Source of the DNA: Microbacterium sp. ACRRU
Lineage (GTDB): Bacteria; Actinomycetota; Actinomycetes; Actinomycetales; Microbacteriaceae
Assembly: GCF_022346945.1 (NCBI RefSeq)
Contig: NZ_JAKRNI010000001.1
Location: forward strand, 186,001-250,000
DNA: 64,000 nucleotides
Direction of reading: 5' to 3'
Position numbers and translations under genes: made by a program. Shown piece by piece: positions 58,524 to 64,000 of the stretch. Positions within the stretch are counted from its first letter, which is position 1. Each line of letters begins with the position of its first letter. Under the pieces are notes generated by a model. It was not told the origin of the DNA and searched no databases. It was given only the letters and a program-made list of their open reading frames with translations.

Positions 58524-59707
58524 CCTCCGCCACCGACGTCGTCATCGTCGCCGCCGCCCGCACGCCCCAGGGGCGTCTCAAGGGACAGCTCGCGCCGCTC
58601 ACCGCGGTGCAGCTCGGCGCGACCGCCATCTCCGGCGCCCTGGAGCGCGGAGGCATCCCCGCCGATGCCGTCGACGCCGTGCTGGTCGGGCAGGTCCTGC
58701 AGGCCGGGGCCGGACAGAACGCCGCGCGTCAGGCGGCGATCGCCGCCGGCATCGGCTGGGACGTCCACGCCGCGACGATCAACAAGGTGTGCCTGTCCGG
58801 GCTCACCGCGGTCATCGACGCGGCGCGCATGCTGCGACTCGGTGATGCCACGGTCATCGTGGCTGCGGGGATGGAATCGATGACCCGCGCGCCCCACCTG
58901 CTCATGAACTCCCGCGACGGGTATGCCTACGGCTCGGTCGAGGTGCTCGACCACATGGCGTACGACGGCCTCACCGACGCCTACGACCGCGAGAGTATGG
59001 GCGCGTCCACCGAACGGGCGAACGCCCGGTTCGAGGTGACCCGCGAGGCGCAGGACGCCGTGGCCGCGCGCTCGCACCAGCGCGCCGCAGCCGCACAGCA
59101 GAACGGCGTCTTCGACGCCGAGATCATTCCCGTCACGATTCCGCAGCGCAAGGGCGATCCCGTCGTCGTCACGGCCGACGAGGGGATCCGGCCGGACACG
59201 ACGACCGAGACGCTGGCCAAGCTACGCCCCGCGTTCGTAGAGGGCGGTTCGATCACGGCCGGCAATGCGTCGCAGATCTCGGACGGAGCCTCCGCTGTCG
59301 TCGTCACTACGCGCACGATCGCCGAGGATCGGGGGTGGGACGTCCTGGCCGTCGTCGGAGCCGCGGGTCAGGTCGCCGGCCCCGACAACTCACTGCACGC
59401 GCAGCCCGCCCGCGCGATCGCCCAGGCGTTGGAGAAGCAGGGGATCGCGGCATCCGACCTCGATCTCGTCGAGATCAACGAGGCCTTCGGGGCGGTGGTC
59501 GCGCGGTCGCAAGCGGAGCTCGGGATCGCCGACGAGATCGTGAATCCGCATGGCGGCGGTATCGCGATCGGCCACCCGATCGGGGCGTCCGGCAATCGTC
59601 TCGTCGTGCACGCCGTTCACGAACTGGTGCGGCGGGGGCGCGGCGCAGCCGCGGTCGCCCTCTGCGGCGGGGGTGGCCAGGGCGACGCGCTGATCCTCAC
59701 GCGATGA
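58520..59707 (+). CDS. Acetyl-CoA C-acetyltransferase (thiolase)
   Basis: 395 residues. Active-site Cys91 in [16 protein letters not shown], His in [20 protein letters not shown] (~350), and a second Cys in [15 protein letters not shown] near the C-terminus. The [17 protein letters not shown] stretch fits acetoacetyl-CoA thiolase rather than 3-oxoadipyl-CoA thiolase. With the CoA-transferase it can turn acetoacetate into two acetyl-CoA, or serve other 3-ketoacyl-CoAs. Confidence 0.92.
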   Translation: MTSATDVVIVAAARTPQGRLKGQLAPLTAVQLGATAISGALERGGIPADAVDAVLVGQVLQAGAGQNAARQAAIAAGIGWDVHAATINKVCLSGLTAVIDAARMLRLGDATVIVAAGMESMTRAPHLLMNSRDGYAYGSVEVLDHMAYDGLTDAYDRESMGASTERANARFEVTREAQDAVAARSHQRAAAAQQNGVFDAEIIPVTIPQRKGDPVVVTADEGIRPDTTTETLAKLRPAFVEGGSITAGNASQISDGASAVVVTTRTIAEDRGWDVLAVVGAAGQVAGPDNSLHAQPARAIAQALEKQGIAASDLDLVEINEAFGAVVARSQAELGIADEIVNPHGGGIAIGHPIGASGNRLVVHAVHELVRRGRGAAAVALCGGGGQGDALILTR

Positions 59708-59708
59708 A

Positions 59709-59738
59709 CGGATGCCGGGTCTGAGGGCCCGGCATCCG
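59709..59738. terminator. Inverted repeat between convergent genes
   Basis: Perfect 11-bp arms CGGATGCCGGG and CCCGGCATCCG with an 8-nt loop, between the thiolase and the small membrane-protein gene; likely a bidirectional terminator, although no U tract follows. Confidence 0.55.
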
Positions 59739-59749
59739 CGTCTCCGGCC

Positions 59750-60004
59750 TCAGCGCGACAGACGCTTCTTGAGGAGCTTCTCCTGACGCTTGGCGACGGG
59801 GGAGTCGCCGGCCACCTGACGTCCTCGGCGGGCACGGCGCGTGTCGACCACCGCGCCGACGGCGAGGGCGAGCGTGATGCCCCAGCTCAGCCAGGCCAGG
59901 GCGGTCCGCCACGTGAACGGCTCGTCATTGCGCAGGCCCCGCAGCAGCGTGACGCCGCCGGTGATGGCGCTGAGGAGTCCGGTTCCGAAGATGTACTGGC
60001 GCAT
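59750..60004 (-). CDS. Small membrane protein, 84 residues
   Basis: Two hydrophobic segments (YIFGTGLLSAITGGVTLL, ~4-21, and TALAWLSWGITLALAVGAVV, ~34-53) and a basic tail ending EKLLKKRLSR. No recognised family. The TAGGTT box 6 nt before the ATG supports the gene. Faces otsA divergently. Confidence 0.7.
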   Translation of the reverse strand: MRQYIFGTGLLSAITGGVTLLRGLRNDEPFTWRTALAWLSWGITLALAVGAVVDTRRARRGRQVAGDSPVAKRQEKLLKKRLSR

Positions 60005-60010
60005 TCCCCC

Positions 60011-60016
60011 AACCTA
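60011..60016 (-). promoter_or_regulatory. Leaderless -10 box for the 84-residue gene
   Basis: TAGGTT on the minus strand, 6-nt gap to ATG 60004. Confidence 0.4.
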
Positions 60017-60118
60017 GCGACCCGCCGGATCGGCGTCCCGCCGCCTTGACATCCCGCTCCGCGCCCGCGAGGAACGCTGGCTGACGCGAAACACGCTATG
60101 GCGCAGCGTCTCCCGACA

Positions 60119-60138
60119 GAATGCGCGTTATCGCATTC
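60119..60138. promoter_or_regulatory. 20-bp inverted repeat upstream of otsA
   Basis: Arms GAATGCG and CGCATTC around CGTTAT, 34 bp before the otsA -10 box. Possible operator; no known motif recognised. Confidence 0.3.
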
Positions 60139-60171
60139 CAGAGGTCCCGCGGAACGCGCTCACCCCACTGT

Positions 60172-60177
60172 TAGCCT
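60172..60177 (+). promoter_or_regulatory. -10 box for otsA
   Basis: TAGCCT; transcription near 60184 would leave a short leader that includes the GAGGAGG ribosome site at 60192-60198. Confidence 0.45.
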
Positions 60178-60202
60178 GGGGTCAAGCTACCGAGGAGGAC
60201 CT

Positions 60203-61659
<1,457 letters not shown>

Positions 61660-61663
<4 letters not shown>

Positions 61664-62439
61664 CCGCGGCCGACGCCGCGATCGAGGCGGTATCGACGAC
61701 CCCGGTGCTTCTGGTGGCGCTCGACTTCGACGGAACGCTGGCTCCGCTCGTCGACGACCCGATGACCGCGCGGATGATGCCGCGCGCCCGCGCCGCCGTC
61801 GACGCTCTCGCCGCGCTCCCGGACACGGTCGTCGCCCTGGTTTCGGGGCGTTCGCTCGGACACCTCCGCGAGATCGCCGAACACCTCGATGCCTCGCCCA
61901 TGTGGCTCGCGGCCTCGCACGGGGTGCAGTACTGGGTACCCGGCGCGGGCGAACAGCCGGCGTCGGACGACGCCGCCGACCTCGCGCTGCGCGACCGCCT
62001 GCGCGAGGCGATCACGGCGTCGGTCGCGCACCTGGACGGGGTCTGGATCGAGCCCAAGGAGTTCGGCGTGGGGGTACATACGAGGGTGGCGGACGCCGAG
62101 ACCGCCCGGGAGGCGCGAGAGGCCGCCGACCGGCTGGTGGCGGCGGAGGCGCCCGGGTGGCGCCGACGTACCGGACACGACATCCTCGAGTTCGCTTTCC
62201 GTCACGAGGGCAAGGACTCGGCGGTGGCACACCTCCGAGAACGGGTGGGGGCGACCGCGGTGCTTTTCGCGGGCGATGACGTCACGGATGAGGACGCCCT
62301 CCGCGCGTTGCGGACGGGGGATCTCGGCATCCATGTGGGGGACGCCGAGACGGCCGCGACCCTCAAGGTCGCGGACATCGACGCGCTGGTCGACGTTCTG
62401 GAGGCCGTCGCGCGTCAGCGTGTCGCTCGCGCGCAATAG
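61660..62439 (+). CDS. otsB: Trehalose-6-phosphate phosphatase
   Basis: 259 residues from GTG 61660. HAD motif I is VALDFDGTLAPLVDDP (~20), motif II ALVSGRSLGHLREIA (~65), and motif IV AVLFAGDDVTDEDALRAL (~203). Removes phosphate from trehalose-6-phosphate, the last step of the OtsAB pathway that makes the osmoprotectant trehalose. Coupled to otsA by a 4-bp overlap. Confidence 0.95.
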
Positions 62440-62442
62440 ACT
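62437..62442 (+). promoter_or_regulatory. Leaderless -10 box for ilvD
   Basis: TAGACT overlapping the otsB stop, 6-nt gap to ATG 62449. Confidence 0.5.
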
Positions 62443-62448
62443 GCGAGA

Positions 62449-64000
62449 ATGCCCGCTCCGCAGAATCCGAACACCGGCGAGTTCGACATCAAGCCCCGCA
62501 GTCGCGTCGTCACCGACGGCATCGAAGCCACGACCTCCCGTGGCATGCTCCGCGCCGTCGGCATGGGCGACGAGGACTGGGACAAGCCCCAGATCGGCAT
62601 CGCGTCGAGCTGGAACGAGATCACGCCCTGCAACCTCAGCCTCGACCGTCTCGCTCAGGGCGCCAAAGAGGGCGTTCACGCCGGTGGCGGATACCCGCTG
62701 CAGTTCGGCACCATCTCCGTCTCGGACGGCATCTCCATGGGTCACGAGGGCATGCACTTCTCGCTCGTCTCCCGCGAGGTCATCGCCGACTCGGTCGAGA
62801 CCGTGATGATGGCCGAGCGCCTCGACGGATCGGTGATGCTCGCCGGCTGTGACAAGTCGATCCCCGGCATGCTCATGGCATCCGCTCGCCTGGATCTCTC
62901 CAGCGTCTTCCTGTACGCCGGGTCCATCGCACCCGGCTGGGTCAAGCTCAGCGACGGCACCGAGAAGGACGTCACGATCATCGACTCCTTCGAGGCCGTG
63001 GGAGCGTGCCTCGCCGGCAAGATGAGCGAGGCCGACCTCAAGCGCATCGAGTGCGCGATCGCGCCGGGCGAGGGCGCGTGCGGCGGCATGTACACCGCCA
63101 ACACGATGGCCTCCGTCGCCGAGGCGCTCGGGCTGAGCCTCCCAGGCTCTGCGGCTCCGCCTTCGGCCGACCGCCGTCGCGACTACTTCGCCCACCGTTC
63201 GGGCGAGGCCGTGGTGAACCTGCTGCGCCAGGGGATCACCACGCGTGACATCCTGACGAAGGAGGCGTTCGAGAACGCCATCGCGCTGGCCATGGCCCTC
63301 GGGGGCTCGACCAACGTCGTGCTGCACCTTCTCGCCATCGCGCGTGAGGCCGAGGTCGAACTGACGCTCCACGACTTCAACCGCATCGGCGACAAGACGC
63401 CGCACGTCGCCGACATGAAGCCTTTCGGCAAGTACGTGATGAACGACGTCGACCGTCACGGCGGCATCCCCGTCGTCCTGAAGGCCATGCTCGATGAGGG
63501 CCTCCTGCACGGCGACGCGCTCACGGTGACCGGCAAGACGCTGGCCGAGAACCTCCGCGACCTCGAGCCCGACCCGGTCGACGGCGACGTCATCCACCGC
63601 TTCGACGACCCGATCCACGCCACCGGCGGAATCACGATCCTTCACGGCTCGCTCGCCCCCGAGGGCGCCGTCGTCAAGACCGCCGGCTTCGACGCGTCGG
63701 TGTTCGAGGGCCCGGCCCGCGTGTTCGAGCGTGAGCGCGCGGCCATGGACGCCCTCGAGGCGGGAGACATCAACGCGGGCGACGTCATCGTCATCCGTTA
63801 CGAGGGCCCCAAGGGCGGCCCCGGCATGCGCGAGATGCTCGCCATCACCGCGGCCATCAAGGGCGCGGGGCTCGGAAAAGATGTACTACTGTTGACGGAC
63901 GGTCGATTCTCAGGCGGCACAACCGGCCTCTGCATCGGCCACATAGCTCCCGAAGCGGTGGACGCAGGTCCTATCGCCTTCGTGCGCGATGGTGATCTGA
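62449..64000 (+). CDS. ilvD: Dihydroxy-acid dehydratase, cut at the window end
   Basis: The first ~517 residues, open at base 64000. Cluster-binding cysteines lie in [11 protein letters not shown] (~65), [14 protein letters not shown] (~130) and [14 protein letters not shown] (~205), with [16 protein letters not shown] (~285) and [12 protein letters not shown]-like [18 protein letters not shown] (~480). Iron-sulfur lyase that makes 2-keto acids in valine, leucine and isoleucine synthesis. The usual length is ~560-570 residues, so only the tail is missing. Confidence 0.95.
   Translation, partial: MPAPQNPNTGEFDIKPRSRVVTDGIEATTSRGMLRAVGMGDEDWDKPQIGIASSWNEITPCNLSLDRLAQGAKEGVHAGGGYPLQFGTISVSDGISMGHEGMHFSLVSREVIADSVETVMMAERLDGSVMLAGCDKSIPGMLMASARLDLSSVFLYAGSIAPGWVKLSDGTEKDVTIIDSFEAVGACLAGKMSEADLKRIECAIAPGEGACGGMYTANTMASVAEALGLSLPGSAAPPSADRRRDYFAHRSGEAVVNLLRQGITTRDILTKEAFENAIALAMALGGSTNVVLHLLAIAREAEVELTLHDFNRIGDKTPHVADMKPFGKYVMNDVDRHGGIPVVLKAMLDEGLLHGDALTVTGKTLAENLRDLEPDPVDGDVIHRFDDPIHATGGITILHGSLAPEGAVVKTAGFDASVFEGPARVFERERAAMDALEAGDINAGDVIVIRYEGPKGGPGMREMLAITAAIKGAGLGKDVLLLTDGRFSGGTTGLCIGHIAPEAVDAGPIAFVRDGDL

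Noticed and set aside
57095-59707. Assignment as pcaIJF of the beta-ketoadipate pathway
   Set aside because: The IclR neighbour would fit, but the thiolase sequence resembles acetoacetyl-CoA thiolase and no other pca genes are present; left as CoA-transferase plus thiolase.

Overview
The window is high-GC actinobacterial chromosome. The most likely source is a Microbacterium or a close relative in the Microbacteriaceae. Support comes from gene content and order (prfB-ftsE-ftsX-smpB-ssrA, murI-rph-rdgB, a DUF3039 protein), a tmRNA tag ending in ALAA, very common ATGA/GTGA gene overlaps, frequent GTG starts, and many start codons placed 6 nt after a TANNNT box. This is inferred from the sequence alone; no database was searched.

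Layout. 0-4 kb: the 5' part of a formylglycine-generating-enzyme-like gene, an SMP-30-like gene, and a three-gene cassette (small WXG-like protein, large alpha/beta-hydrolase-like protein, lipoprotein). 4.1-8.7 kb: initiator tRNA, a membrane protein, a nitrilase-family amidase, an aminotransferase and a membrane-anchored HtrA-like protease. 8.7-16.9 kb: a surface-polymer region with three CDP-glycerol/ribitol-phosphotransferase-like proteins, a GT2 glycosyltransferase, a maltokinase, an EcsC protein and a LicC-like nucleotidyltransferase. 17-20.7 kb: an ABC exporter whose ATPase carries a ~440-residue low-complexity N-terminus. 20.7-25.8 kb: DUF3039, nicotinate phosphoribosyltransferase, murI-rph-rdgB and a CDF metal exporter. 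25.8-29.8 kb: the divergent NHEJ pair ligD and ku, separated by four degenerate ~175-bp direct repeats. 29.8-31.8 kb: DedA, tRNA-Leu and a quinone-oxidoreductase-like gene.

31.9-38.4 kb holds the most unusual locus. A GAF-PP2C phosphatase gene converges on a tightly overlapping four-gene operon: a cellulose-synthase-like glycosyltransferase, a STAS anti-anti-sigma-like protein, an RsbW-like ATPase, and a GH26-like/OpgC-like fusion. It reads as an RsbU/RsbV/RsbW-type partner switch wired to an exopolysaccharide synthase and its modifying enzyme.

38.5-45.4 kb is housekeeping: DUF1275, an MFS transporter, prfB, ftsEX, smpB, SIMPL protein, ssrA. A Phd/RelE-like toxin-antitoxin pair lies directly behind the tmRNA terminator. 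After YaeQ, a lipoprotein and a HisN-like phosphatase comes tRNA-Lys(CTT). The last 40 nt of that tRNA region recur 3 kb downstream with one mismatch. They bracket an AT-richer, decayed island (48.8-51.8 kb) with a frameshifted gene, a secreted S1 protease interrupted by an in-frame TAA, a coupled lipoprotein, and a possible integrase remnant. 51.9-64 kb: YihY, NUDIX hydrolase plus alpha/beta hydrolase, MarR-MFS, an IclR regulator divergent from a CoA-transferase/thiolase operon, otsA-otsB, and a truncated ilvD at the window edge.
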